64,000 bases of DNA, from the NCBI GenBank assembly GCA_937872465.1, contig CALMSR010000017.1, positions 62,001-126,000 on the forward strand, read 5' to 3'. Under the pieces are notes generated by a model, which was not told the DNA's origin, searched no databases, and was given only the letters and a program-made list of their open reading frames with translations. The DNA is from an uncultured Paracoccaceae bacterium. GTDB taxonomy: Bacteria; Pseudomonadota; Alphaproteobacteria; Rhodobacterales; Rhodobacteraceae. The translations under genes and the position numbers were made by a program. The stretch's first letter is position 1; each line of letters starts with the position of its first letter. Below, one piece after another: positions 18,179 through 26,175 of the stretch.

Positions 18179-18636
18179 GGATTCCTTCCTGAAGCCCGGA
18201 TTTATCTAGAGATACCGGCGGCAGCGCACAAGCGGCGCGATCGGGTCCCGGGATTCCAGGGGAGTCGGGCGGATCCCTCACGGGGCGCGCTCAGCGTCAC
18301 CACCCCGCCCGGCGGGCACCGCCGGGCAGCGCTCGCCCCGCCCGTCACGCCAATGGCGTGCCTACGGCACGACGCGGTTGCTTCGCTTCCGCCCGGGTCG
18401 GGCGCTGCCCTCATCTTGTAGCGGGGCGGTCGAAAGAGGAAAGGACGAGCGTCGGATACAATCGCCCCGCCGGACCGGACGCCGGGGCTTGCCAAGGCCG
18501 GGCATTCCGTCTAACAGCCCTGCGATCAATCCGCAGGCGGGGACGCGGTTGCCGGGGGAGACATCCCCGGCGATCCACCGGTTGGGCCGAAGGGCTCTTC
18601 CCCCGCCGAGGCGAAACCGGAAAGGAAACGACGACC
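18179..18636. other. 458-bp divergent intergenic region with repeat A and the rpsB leader
   Basis: The left half holds repeat copy A. Downstream of it, TACAAT at 18457-18462 could be the -10 of the rpsB promoter, although no good -35 is visible. The resulting leader of about 170 nt includes a strong stem, GCCGGGG/CCCCGGC (18551-18557 with 18565-18571). A long structured rpsB leader would suit ribosomal-protein autoregulation, but no known S2-leader motif was recognised. Confidence 0.4.
18281..18434 (+). repeat. dispersed hairpin-rich repeat, copy A
   Basis: The core 18305-18434 matches 48205-48334 (copy B) without gaps at about 120 of 130 positions by hand alignment, and the match continues more weakly back to 18281. 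It contains three to four consecutive inverted repeats: CCCGGCGG/CCGCCGGG around 18308-18327, CACGCC-AAT-GGCGTG at 18346-18360, and GTGCC/GGCAC straddling 18357-18369. It lies between the divergent DUF502 and rpsB genes and ends 203 bp before the rpsB start. No protein is supported in either strand. Confidence 0.85.
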
Positions 18637-19428
18637 ATGGCTCTTCCCGAGTTCACTCTGCGTCAGCTGCTCGAAGCCGGCGTGCATTTCGGCCACCAGA
18701 CCCACCGCTGGAACCCGCGCATGGCGCCGTATATCTACGGCGACCGCAACGGCATCCACATCATCGACCTGACCCAGACGGTGCCCCTGCTCGACGCGGC
18801 GCTGCAGGCGGTGCAGCAGACCGTGTCCAAGGGCGGCCGCATCCTCTTCGTCGGCACCAAGCGGCAGGCGCAGAAGGCGGTGTCCGACGCGGCCGAGCGC
18901 TGCGCGCAATACTACATCAACCACCGCTGGCTCGGCGGCACGCTGACCAACTGGAAGACCGTCTCGAACTCGATCGCGCGGCTCAAGGCCATCGACGAGA
19001 AGCTGGAGAGCGGCGCCGAGGGGCTGACCAAGAAGGAGCGGCTCGGCCTCGAGCGCGAGCAGTCCAAGCTGCAGAAGTCGCTGGGCGGCATCCGCGAGAT
19101 GGGCGGCACGCCGGACATCCTCTTCGTGATCGACACCAACAAGGAGGATCTGGCGATCCTCGAGGCGAAGAAGCTCGGCATCCCGGTGATCGCGGTGCTC
19201 GACAGCAATTCCTCGCCCGACAGCATCGATTTCCCGATCCCGGGCAACGACGACGCGGCGCGGGCCATCGAGCTCTATTGCGATCTGGTCGCCCGCGCGG
19301 CGATCGACGGCATGGCGGCGCAGATGGGCGCGGCCGGGGTCGACATCGGGGCGCTCGAGGAGACGCCGGTGGAGGAATCGCTCGACGAGGCCCCCGCGGA
19401 AGCCGAGAGCGACGCCGCCGAGGCCTGA
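18637..19428 (+). CDS. rpsB: 30S ribosomal protein S2
   Basis: 263 aa, slightly longer than the E. coli protein because of an acidic C-terminal tail ([19 protein letters not shown]). Diagnostic motifs are [17 protein letters not shown] near the start, [12 protein letters not shown] near 105 and [19 protein letters not shown] near 160. AAAGGAAA at 18621-18628 sets the ATG at 18637; the open frame upstream is non-coding leader. It heads the rpsB-tsf unit, the start of a conserved run that continues through lipid A genes. Confidence 0.98.
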   Translation: MALPEFTLRQLLEAGVHFGHQTHRWNPRMAPYIYGDRNGIHIIDLTQTVPLLDAALQAVQQTVSKGGRILFVGTKRQAQKAVSDAAERCAQYYINHRWLGGTLTNWKTVSNSIARLKAIDEKLESGAEGLTKKERLGLEREQSKLQKSLGGIREMGGTPDILFVIDTNKEDLAILEAKKLGIPVIAVLDSNSSPDSIDFPIPGNDDAARAIELYCDLVARAAIDGMAAQMGAAGVDIGALEETPVEESLDEAPAEAESDAAEA

Positions 19429-19506
19429 GCCGATCCCGAAGCGCCGTGCCGGCCGCGACCGCGCCGCGGCGCTTCGCCCTTTGCAAACAGACGATCTAGG
19501 AGAGCG

Positions 19507-20385
19507 ATGATGTCGATCAGCGCGACGATGGTGAAGGAACTGCGCGACGCCTCCGGCGCGGGCATGATGGATGCCAAGAAGGCCTTGACCGAAACGGACG
19601 GCGACATGGAGGCGGCCATCGACTGGCTGCGCACCAAGGGCTTGGCCAAGGCGGCGAAGAAATCCGGCCGCACCGCGGCCGAGGGCCTGGTCGGGGTCGC
19701 CGTCAGGGGCGGGGTCGGCGTCGCGGTGGAGGTGAACTCCGAGACCGATTTCGTCGCGCGCAACTCGGACTTCCAGGCGATCGTGCGGGCGATCGCCGAG
19801 GTGGCGACCGGCTGCAACGACATCGAGGAGCTCCGGGACGCGCCCATGGACGACAAGACGGTGCAGGATGCGGTGACCGCGAAGATCGCGACCATCGGCG
19901 AGAACCTGCATCTGCGCCGCATGGCCTCGGTCGAGGGCGGGAGCGTCGCCTCCTATGTCCACAACGCGGTCGCCGAGAACCTCGGCAAGATCGGCGTGCT
20001 CGTCGCGCTGAAGGGAGCCGACAATGGCATCGGCAAGCAGATCGCCATGCATATCGCGGCCACCAACCCGGCCTCGCTGTCGGAGGCCGATCTCGATCCG
20101 GCGCTGGTCGCGCGCGAGAAGGCGGTCCTGACCGAACAGGCGCGCGAGAGCGGCAAGCCCGAGGGCGTCATCGAGAAGATGATCGTCGGCCGCATGAACA
20201 AGTTCTTCGAGGAAGTCACGCTGCTCAAGCAGAAATTCGTGATCAACCCCGACATCAGCGTCGGCCAGGCCGCGAAGGAAGCCGGGGTCGAGGTGGTCGG
20301 ATTCGCGCGCCTCGCCGTGGGCGAGGGCGTCGAGAAGGCCACCGAGGATTTCGCCGCCGAGGTGGCGAAGACCGCGGGCCGCTGA
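19507..20385 (+). CDS. tsf: elongation factor Ts
   Basis: 292 aa. It exchanges GDP for GTP on EF-Tu. The N-terminal UBA-like module has [19 protein letters not shown], followed by the EF-Tu contact region [13 protein letters not shown] and the C-terminal [18 protein letters not shown] at 19499-19503 precedes the ATG at 19507. It is 78 bp after rpsB, the usual bacterial arrangement. Confidence 0.98.
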   Translation: MMSISATMVKELRDASGAGMMDAKKALTETDGDMEAAIDWLRTKGLAKAAKKSGRTAAEGLVGVAVRGGVGVAVEVNSETDFVARNSDFQAIVRAIAEVATGCNDIEELRDAPMDDKTVQDAVTAKIATIGENLHLRRMASVEGGSVASYVHNAVAENLGKIGVLVALKGADNGIGKQIAMHIAATNPASLSEADLDPALVAREKAVLTEQARESGKPEGVIEKMIVGRMNKFFEEVTLLKQKFVINPDISVGQAAKEAGVEVVGFARLAVGEGVEKATEDFAAEVAKTAGR

Positions 20386-20410
20386 TCGCGCCCCGCCGCA
20401 CCGCCCGACT

Positions 20411-20430
20411 CGGGCCGCCGCTGCGGCCCG
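20411..20430 (+). terminator. GC hairpin after tsf
   Basis: CGGGCCGC-CGCT-GCGGCCCG makes a perfect 8-bp stem 25 bp after the tsf stop. It is followed by G-rich rather than U-rich sequence, so it is at best a partial terminator or a stability element between tsf and pyrH. Confidence 0.4.
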
Positions 20431-20597
20431 GGGGCAGGGATGGCCTCGTCTGCCGACGTGACCGGGCCCGCTGAAGTTTCGCGCGGGACGGTCGTGCCGG
20501 GAACCGGGGCTGTCAGATACAGATGTCCTGCCGGGGGCGGGGCCGCAGGGCGCCGTTTCGAAGCGGCCGCCCGCCCGCGCGATCCCGGCTTTTCGCA

Positions 20598-20626
20598 TTG
20601 AACATCGGATCGATTTCCGACATTTT
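20598..20626 (+). promoter_or_regulatory. possible promoter upstream of pyrH
   Basis: TTGAAC at 20598-20603 with a 17-bp spacer to CATTTT at 20621-20626 could start the pyrH transcript about 30 bp before its ATG. The -10 is poor. The 276-bp gap after tsf and the hairpin at 20411 make a separate promoter plausible. Confidence 0.3.
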
Positions 20627-20661
20627 GCCGGCCGAACCGCCGACAACCGGAGAATGCTGGC

Positions 20662-21414
20662 ATGACGGAGAGTCTTGCGACCATTGTGGCACCGGTCGTC
20701 CGGCCCGGATACAGGCGCATCCTGCTCAAGATCTCCGGCGAGGCGCTGATGGGGCCGCAGTCCTACGGGCTGCATCCCCCGACGGTGGCGCGCATCGCCG
20801 GCGAGGTGAAGGCGCTGCACGACCTCGGCGTCGAGATCTGCATGGTCATCGGCGGCGGTAACATCTTCCGCGGGCTCCAGGGCTCGGCCCAGGGCATGGA
20901 GCGCACCACGGCCGATTACATGGGAATGCTCGCCACGGTGATGAACGCGCTGGCGCTGCAATCGGCGCTCGAGGCGCGCAAGGTCTATACCCGCGTCATC
21001 TCGGCGATCCCGATGGATCAGGTCTGCGAGCCCTATATCCGCCGGCGGGCGGTGCGGCATCTGGAGAAGGGCCGCGTCTGCATCTTCGCCGCCGGCACCG
21101 GCAATCCCTATTTCACCACCGATACCGCCGCGACGCTGCGCGCCTCGGAGATGTCCTGCGAGGCGCTCTTCAAGGGAACGCAGGTCGACGGGGTCTATGA
21201 CAGCGACCCCAAGAAGAACCCGGACGCCCGCCGCTACGACCGCATCAGCTACGACGACGTGCTGCAGAAGAACCTCAAGGTGATGGATGCCTCGGCGATC
21301 GCGCTGGCGCGGGACAATGCGCTGCCGATCATCGTCTTCTCCCTTGACGAACCGAACGGATTGGCCGGCGTGGTCCAGGGCCGCGGGCGGTTTACCATTG
21401 TTGAACCCGGCTGA
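20662..21414 (+). CDS. pyrH: UMP kinase
   Basis: 250 aa, amino-acid-kinase fold. It phosphorylates UMP to UDP. Motifs: [12 protein letters not shown] near residues 16-27, [13 protein letters not shown] near 66, [14 protein letters not shown] near 91 and [16 protein letters not shown] near 141, all typical of the hexameric bacterial enzyme. It lies 26 bp before frr, as in most bacteria. A 13-residue extension before the core ([13 protein letters not shown]) is unremarkable. Confidence 0.97.
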   Translation: MTESLATIVAPVVRPGYRRILLKISGEALMGPQSYGLHPPTVARIAGEVKALHDLGVEICMVIGGGNIFRGLQGSAQGMERTTADYMGMLATVMNALALQSALEARKVYTRVISAIPMDQVCEPYIRRRAVRHLEKGRVCIFAAGTGNPYFTTDTAATLRASEMSCEALFKGTQVDGVYDSDPKKNPDARRYDRISYDDVLQKNLKVMDASAIALARDNALPIIVFSLDEPNGLAGVVQGRGRFTIVEPG

Positions 21415-21440
21415 GTTAGAGCCGGGGCGAGGAGACGGCC

Positions 21441-22001
21441 ATGTCGGAGGAGGATATTGACATCGACGCGCTGGAGAAGCGCATGGACGGGGCTCTCAAT
21501 GCGCTCAGGAGCGAGTTCGGCTCCCTGCGCACCGGGCGCGCCTCGGCCTCGATGCTCGATCCGGTGACGGTGGAGGCCTATGGCTCGCCGATGCCGGTCA
21601 ACCAGCTCGGCACGATCACCGTGCCCGAGCCGCGCATGGTGCTGGTGAATGTCTGGGACAAGGCGCTGGTAAACGCGGTGGACAAGGCGATCCGGAATTC
21701 CGGCCTGGGGATCAATCCCCAGATGGACGGGACGATCCTGCGGCTGCCGATCCCGGAGCTCAACGAGGAGCGCCGGCGCGAGCTCGCGAAGGTCGCCGGG
21801 CACTACGCCGAGCAGGCGCGCATCGCGGTGCGCAACGTGCGACGCGACGGGATGGACCGGATCAAGAAGGCCAAGTCCGACGGCATGGCGGAGGACGACC
21901 AGAAATTCTGGCACGACGCGATCCAGGAACTGACCGATGCCCATATCGGCAGGATCGACGCGGCGCTTGCCACCAAGCAAGAAGAAATCATGCAGATCTG
22001 A
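21441..22001 (+). CDS. frr: ribosome recycling factor
   Basis: 186 aa, full length. It releases ribosomes from mRNA with EF-G after termination. Characteristic segments are [58 protein letters not shown] [15 protein letters not shown], and [20 protein letters not shown]. The ATG at 21441 has GAGGAG upstream. Confidence 0.98.
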   Translation: MSEEDIDIDALEKRMDGALNALRSEFGSLRTGRASASMLDPVTVEAYGSPMPVNQLGTITVPEPRMVLVNVWDKALVNAVDKAIRNSGLGINPQMDGTILRLPIPELNEERRRELAKVAGHYAEQARIAVRNVRRDGMDRIKKAKSDGMAEDDQKFWHDAIQELTDAHIGRIDAALATKQEEIMQI

Positions 22002-22047
22002 GAGGCCGGGCATGCCGGCGATCGAGTAAGAGGTAGGGTCGAGCGAA

Positions 22048-22779
22048 ATGTATACGGGTGAGCGATCTGATGCGCCGGAGCAGCCGTCGCATGTGGCGAT
22101 CATCATGGACGGCAACGGGCGCTGGGCGGAGAGCCGCGGCCTGCCCCGGCTGCAGGGCCACAAGCGCGGCGCCGACCGGGTGCGCGAGATCGTCGAGGCC
22201 TGTCCCGATCTCGCGATCACCCATCTGACGCTCTTCGCCTTCTCGACCGAGAACTGGAAGCGGCCGCCCTCCGAGGTGATCGGCCTGATGCGGCTCTTCC
22301 GGCGCTACATCAAGAAGGAGGGCGCGCGGCTGGTGGCCGAGGGCGTGCGGGTGCGCTTCATCGGCGGGCGGGAGGCGCTCGACGCCGATCTGCGGGCGCT
22401 GATGGCGGGGCTCGAGATGCAGACCGCCGGCAACGACCAGCTGCACCTTACCGTCGCGATCAACTACGGCGGCCGGGACGAGATCCTGCGGGCAACCCGC
22501 CGGGTCGCAGAGGCGGTCCGGGCGGGGCGGCTTCTGGCCACCGAGATCTCGCCCGAGGTCATCGAGCGGCATCTCGACACCGCCGGATTGCCCGATCCGG
22601 ACCTGATCCTGCGCACCTCCGGGGAGTTCCGCGTCTCGGGCTTCCTGCCCTGGCAATCGGCCTATTCCGAATTCGCCTTCGTCGATACCCGCTGGCCCGA
22701 TTTCACGGCCGAGATCTTCGCGGCGCAGGTGCGGGGATTCGCCCGCCGCGAACGCCGCTTCGGTGCCGTGGCTGGATGA
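22048..22779 (+). CDS. uppS: isoprenyl (undecaprenyl) diphosphate synthase
   Basis: 243 aa cis-prenyltransferase. It adds isopentenyl units to farnesyl diphosphate to make the C55 carrier lipid for cell-wall and glycan synthesis. The IIMDGNGRWAESRGLPRLQGHKRG region carries the catalytic Asp; FAFSTENWKRP, INYGGRDEI and the C-terminal RTSGEFRVSGFLPWQSAYSE follow. Its stop overlaps the cdsA start (ATGA). Confidence 0.97.
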   Translation: MYTGERSDAPEQPSHVAIIMDGNGRWAESRGLPRLQGHKRGADRVREIVEACPDLAITHLTLFAFSTENWKRPPSEVIGLMRLFRRYIKKEGARLVAEGVRVRFIGGREALDADLRALMAGLEMQTAGNDQLHLTVAINYGGRDEILRATRRVAEAVRAGRLLATEISPEVIERHLDTAGLPDPDLILRTSGEFRVSGFLPWQSAYSEFAFVDTRWPDFTAEIFAAQVRGFARRERRFGAVAG

Positions 22780-23594
22780 CCGATTCGAGGCCGAAGCCGG
22801 TCCGGTTCGGCGATCTCGGTGTCCGGCTGGCATCAGGTCTGGCCATTCTGGCGGTGGCGCTCGCCGGCGTCTGGGCCGGCGGCCTCTGGGCGCTCGCGCT
22901 GGGCCTCGCCCTGCTTCTGCTCCTGCTCTGGGAGCTGCATCGCATGGTGACGGGCGACCAGGGCTTCGCCGCCCCGGCCATGCTCGTCCTGGCGGCCGCC
23001 GCGGCGGCTTCGGCGATCGCAACCCATGCCGGCCTGCCCATGCTGGCGCTGGCGCTCCTGCTCGCGGGGGCGGCGGTTCTCGTCCCCTTCGCGGGCCGGC
23101 GCGCCGTCTTCCTCGGCGGCGGGCTCGTCTACATGGGGGGCGCGGTCTCGGCGCTGCTCGCCCTGCGGGCCGAGGCGCCGGACGGTCTCGCCGTCGTCCT
23201 GTGGCTCGTCTTCGTGGTCGTCGCCGCGGATGTGGGGGCCTATTTCGTCGGGCGCTCGCTCGGGGGCCCGCGCCTCTGGAAGCGGGTGAGCCCCGGCAAG
23301 ACCTGGTCGGGCGCCCTGGGCGGTCTGCTGGCCGCGGGGCTCGCGGGCCTCGTCTGCGCGCTGCTCGCGGGATGGCCGCCCTTGCGGGTGCTCTCGATCA
23401 GCATCGGCGTCGGCATCGCGTCGCAATGCGGCGACCTCCTGGAATCCGCGCTCAAGCGGCATTTCGGCATCAAGGATTCGAGCCGGCTGATCCCCGGCCA
23501 CGGCGGGGTGATGGATCGGCTCGACGCGCTGATGGGCGGCGCGCTCTTCTATGCCGTCCTGCGGTTTCTCGGCATCGCCGTCAGCGGGACCTGA
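22776..23594 (+). CDS. cdsA: phosphatidate cytidylyltransferase
   Basis: 272 aa, polytopic inner-membrane protein with about seven hydrophobic segments. It makes CDP-diacylglycerol from phosphatidate and CTP. The family signature is at the C-terminus: ESALKRHFGIKDSSRLIPGHGGVMDRLDAL, with the conserved Asp and Lys/Arg residues. It is coupled to uppS by a 4-bp overlap, and dxr starts 6 bp after it. Confidence 0.95.
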   Translation: MTDSRPKPVRFGDLGVRLASGLAILAVALAGVWAGGLWALALGLALLLLLLWELHRMVTGDQGFAAPAMLVLAAAAAASAIATHAGLPMLALALLLAGAAVLVPFAGRRAVFLGGGLVYMGGAVSALLALRAEAPDGLAVVLWLVFVVVAADVGAYFVGRSLGGPRLWKRVSPGKTWSGALGGLLAAGLAGLVCALLAGWPPLRVLSISIGVGIASQCGDLLESALKRHFGIKDSSRLIPGHGGVMDRLDALMGGALFYAVLRFLGIAVSGT

Positions 23595-23600
23595 GCGCCG

Positions 23601-24782
23601 ATGCGGCGAAAGGTGAGCATCTTCGGCGCGACCGGATCCGTGGGCCGGAACACGGTCTCGCTCCTCGAGGCCCAGGGCGGGCCCGAGGCCTATGAGGTCG
23701 TCGCACTCAGCGGCGCCTCCAACATCGCGCTGCTCGCGGACCAGGCGCGGCGGCTGCGGGCGCGCATCGCGGTGACCTCGGATGCGGGGCGGCTGGAGGA
23801 TCTGCGCCGGGCGCTGGAAGGATCCGGCATCGAGGCGGCCGCCGGGACCCCGGCGCTGCTCGACGCCGCGAGCGAGCCCGTCGACTGGGTGATGTCGGCG
23901 ATCGTCGGCGCCGCCGGCCTCGCGCCGGGGATGCGGGCCGTGCGCAATGGCGGCGTGCTGGCGCTGGCGAACAAGGAGAGCCTCGTCTGCGCGGGGGATC
24001 TGCTGCAGGCGGCCTGCAAGGCGCATGGCACGGCGCTCCTGCCGGTCGACAGCGAGCACAGCGCCATCTTCCAGGCCCTGCGCGGCGAGGCGCCGGAGGC
24101 GGTCGAGCGCATCGTCCTGACCGCCTCCGGCGGGCCGTTCCGCGACTGGGATCCCGCGGAAATGGCGCGGGCGACGCCGGCGCAGGCGCGCGCGCATCCC
24201 AACTGGGACATGGGCGAGCGCATCTCCATCGACAGTGCCACCATGTTCAACAAGGCGCTCGAGGTCATCGAGGCGCATGTGCTCTTCGGCGTGGCTTCCG
24301 CGAGCATCGAAGTCCTCGTCCACCCGCAATCGATCATCCATTCGATGGTGGGGTTCCGCGACGGCTCGATCATCGCCCAGATCGGCCCCTCGGACATGCG
24401 CGGCGCGATCGGATTCGCGCTCAACTGGCCCGAGCGGCGCGGCTTGCCGGTGGAGCGGCTCGACTTCGCGGCCCTGGCGCGGCTCGACTTCGCCGCCGCG
24501 GACCAGGCCCGCTTCCCGGCGCTGCGGCTCGCGCGCGAGGTCATCGCGGCGGGGGGGCTGACGGGGGCGGTCTTCAACGGCGCCAAGGAGGCGGCGCTCG
24601 ACGCCTTCCTCGCGGGACGCATCGGCTTCCTTGACATGGCCCGACTCGTTGAACATGTGCTCGGGGAACTCGCAACGGACGCGGCCGCCACGGAAAGCTA
24701 CGGCCTCGACGACGTCCTGACCCTCGATTCGGAGGCCCGCGCCCGGGCCGGAGCCTGGGTCGTTTCACGGAGCAGTTGCTGA
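23601..24782 (+). CDS. dxr: 1-deoxy-D-xylulose 5-phosphate reductoisomerase
   Basis: 393 aa. It performs the committed step of the MEP isoprenoid pathway, giving 2-C-methylerythritol 4-phosphate with NADPH. The nucleotide motif FGATGSVGRNT is at residues 8-18. ALANKESLVCAG, PVDSEHSAIFQAL, LTASGGPFRDW and WDMGERISIDSATMFNKALEVIEA (quoted in part) give the metal and substrate residues. Gene order cdsA-dxr-rseP is the conserved one. Confidence 0.97.
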   Translation: MRRKVSIFGATGSVGRNTVSLLEAQGGPEAYEVVALSGASNIALLADQARRLRARIAVTSDAGRLEDLRRALEGSGIEAAAGTPALLDAASEPVDWVMSAIVGAAGLAPGMRAVRNGGVLALANKESLVCAGDLLQAACKAHGTALLPVDSEHSAIFQALRGEAPEAVERIVLTASGGPFRDWDPAEMARATPAQARAHPNWDMGERISIDSATMFNKALEVIEAHVLFGVASASIEVLVHPQSIIHSMVGFRDGSIIAQIGPSDMRGAIGFALNWPERRGLPVERLDFAALARLDFAAADQARFPALRLAREVIAAGGLTGAVFNGAKEAALDAFLAGRIGFLDMARLVEHVLGELATDAAATESYGLDDVLTLDSEARARAGAWVVSRSSC

Positions 24783-24785
24783 CAC

Positions 24786-26129
24786 ATGGATCTCATCGCC
24801 AACATTCCGCTGATCGGCGGGTTCCTCTCCACCGTACTGCCCTTCGTGATCGTGCTCGGGATCGTGGTCTTCGTGCATGAATACGGCCATTACATCGTCG
24901 CGCGCTGGTGCGGCATCCGCTCGGAGGTCTTCTCGATCGGCTTCGGGCCGGTGATCTGGTCGCGCAGGGACCGGCGCGGCACGCTCTGGCAGGTCGCGGC
25001 GCTGCCCCTGGGCGGCTACGTCAAGTTCCTGGGGGATTCGGACGGATCGAGCCGGGCGGATGCGGTGACGCTCGACCACATGGCGCCCGCGCAACGGGCG
25101 CAGACCTTCCACGGGGCGAGCGTCGGCCGCAGGATGCTGACGGTGCTGGCGGGGCCCTTCGCGAATTTCCTGCTGACCATCGCCGTCTTCGCGGCGATCG
25201 TGATGTGGCAGGGCGTCCCGACCGAGCGGCCGACCATCGGCGAGATCCAGGTGCAGACGGGCGACGGCCAGCCGCTTCTTCCCGGCGACGTGGTGCTCGA
25301 GGTCAACGGCGCGCCGGTCGACGGCTTCGATAGCATCTACCGCGCGGCGCTCGACATGCCCGAGCCGGGGCCGATGCAATTCCGGGTGGAGCGCGACGGG
25401 TCGCGGATCGACGTCGAGGCGCCCTATGCCTTCCCGGCCCTGATCGCCGGCATCTCGCCGCTCTCGCCGGCCAGCAAGGCCGGCCTGCGCGCAGGCGACC
25501 TGGTGCTCTCGGTCAACGGCCGCCCGGTCACCGCCTTCGAGGACTTCCGCCAGCAGGTGATGCAGTCGCTCGACGAGACGCTCGCGCTCGAGGTGCTGCG
25601 CGACGGGGGCAGCGTCACGCTGACGGTCACCCCGACCCTGCAGGATGCCGAAGACGGCGACGGCGGTTTCGAGAAGCGGCCGATGATCGGCGCGGCGGGG
25701 GCGCCGCTCTACCTGCCGGCGACCGAAACGCCGATGCCCTGGACGGCGGTCGGCTACGGCGCCCTGCGCATGGTCGACGTGATCACCCGGTCGCTCAACG
25801 GGCTGAAGCATGTCATCACCGGCGAGATCGGCGCGGACAACCTCCAGGGCCCGCTCGGCATCGCCCAGATCTCCGGCGAGACCGCCCAGCAGGGCTTCGT
25901 GAACTTCGTGGTGCTGATCGGCGTGATCTCCACGGCGATCGGCATGCTCAACCTCTTCCCGATCCCGGTGCTCGACGGCGGGCATTTCATGGCCTTCCTC
26001 TTCGAGGCGGTCCGTGGCCGGCCGCCCAGCCCCGCGGCAATGCAGATCGCGATGTCGATTGGCCTTGGCTTGATCCTGCTCCTGATGGTATTTGCTACCT
26101 ACAACGACATCATGCGCATGATGAGTTGA
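24786..26129 (+). CDS. rseP: RseP-type site-2 intramembrane metalloprotease
   Basis: 447 aa. The zinc motif HEYGH is at residues 31-35 in the first membrane segment (VIVLGIVVFVHEYGHYIVAR). PDZ regions occupy the periplasmic middle (PTIGEIQVQTGDGQPLLPGDVV and ISPLSPASKAGLRAGDLVLSVNG, read as separate motifs). NLFPIPVLDGGHF near residue 390 supplies the Asp zinc ligand. It cleaves membrane-bound substrates such as anti-sigma factors. It starts 3 bp after dxr and precedes bamA, linking envelope-stress proteolysis to outer-membrane assembly. Confidence 0.96.
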   Translation: MDLIANIPLIGGFLSTVLPFVIVLGIVVFVHEYGHYIVARWCGIRSEVFSIGFGPVIWSRRDRRGTLWQVAALPLGGYVKFLGDSDGSSRADAVTLDHMAPAQRAQTFHGASVGRRMLTVLAGPFANFLLTIAVFAAIVMWQGVPTERPTIGEIQVQTGDGQPLLPGDVVLEVNGAPVDGFDSIYRAALDMPEPGPMQFRVERDGSRIDVEAPYAFPALIAGISPLSPASKAGLRAGDLVLSVNGRPVTAFEDFRQQVMQSLDETLALEVLRDGGSVTLTVTPTLQDAEDGDGGFEKRPMIGAAGAPLYLPATETPMPWTAVGYGALRMVDVITRSLNGLKHVITGEIGADNLQGPLGIAQISGETAQQGFVNFVVLIGVISTAIGMLNLFPIPVLDGGHFMAFLFEAVRGRPPSPAAMQIAMSIGLGLILLLMVFATYNDIMRMMS

Positions 26130-26175
26130 TAACAGGGCGGTGAACCGCCCGGCAGAGCAGAGGGGCTAGAGGCCG

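Noticed and set aside
18281..18420. Short minus-strand reading frame in the dispersed repeat, with similar peptides in copies A and B
   Set aside because: Most A/B base differences in the shared frame change the amino acid, and copy C has a one-base insertion that breaks it. This fits non-coding DNA.
18526..21060. Very long open frame (over 800 codons) on the minus strand opposite rpsB, tsf and pyrH
   Set aside because: It is antisense to three certain genes, is rich in His, Arg, Gly and Asp as GC-rich antisense frames are, and shows no domain.
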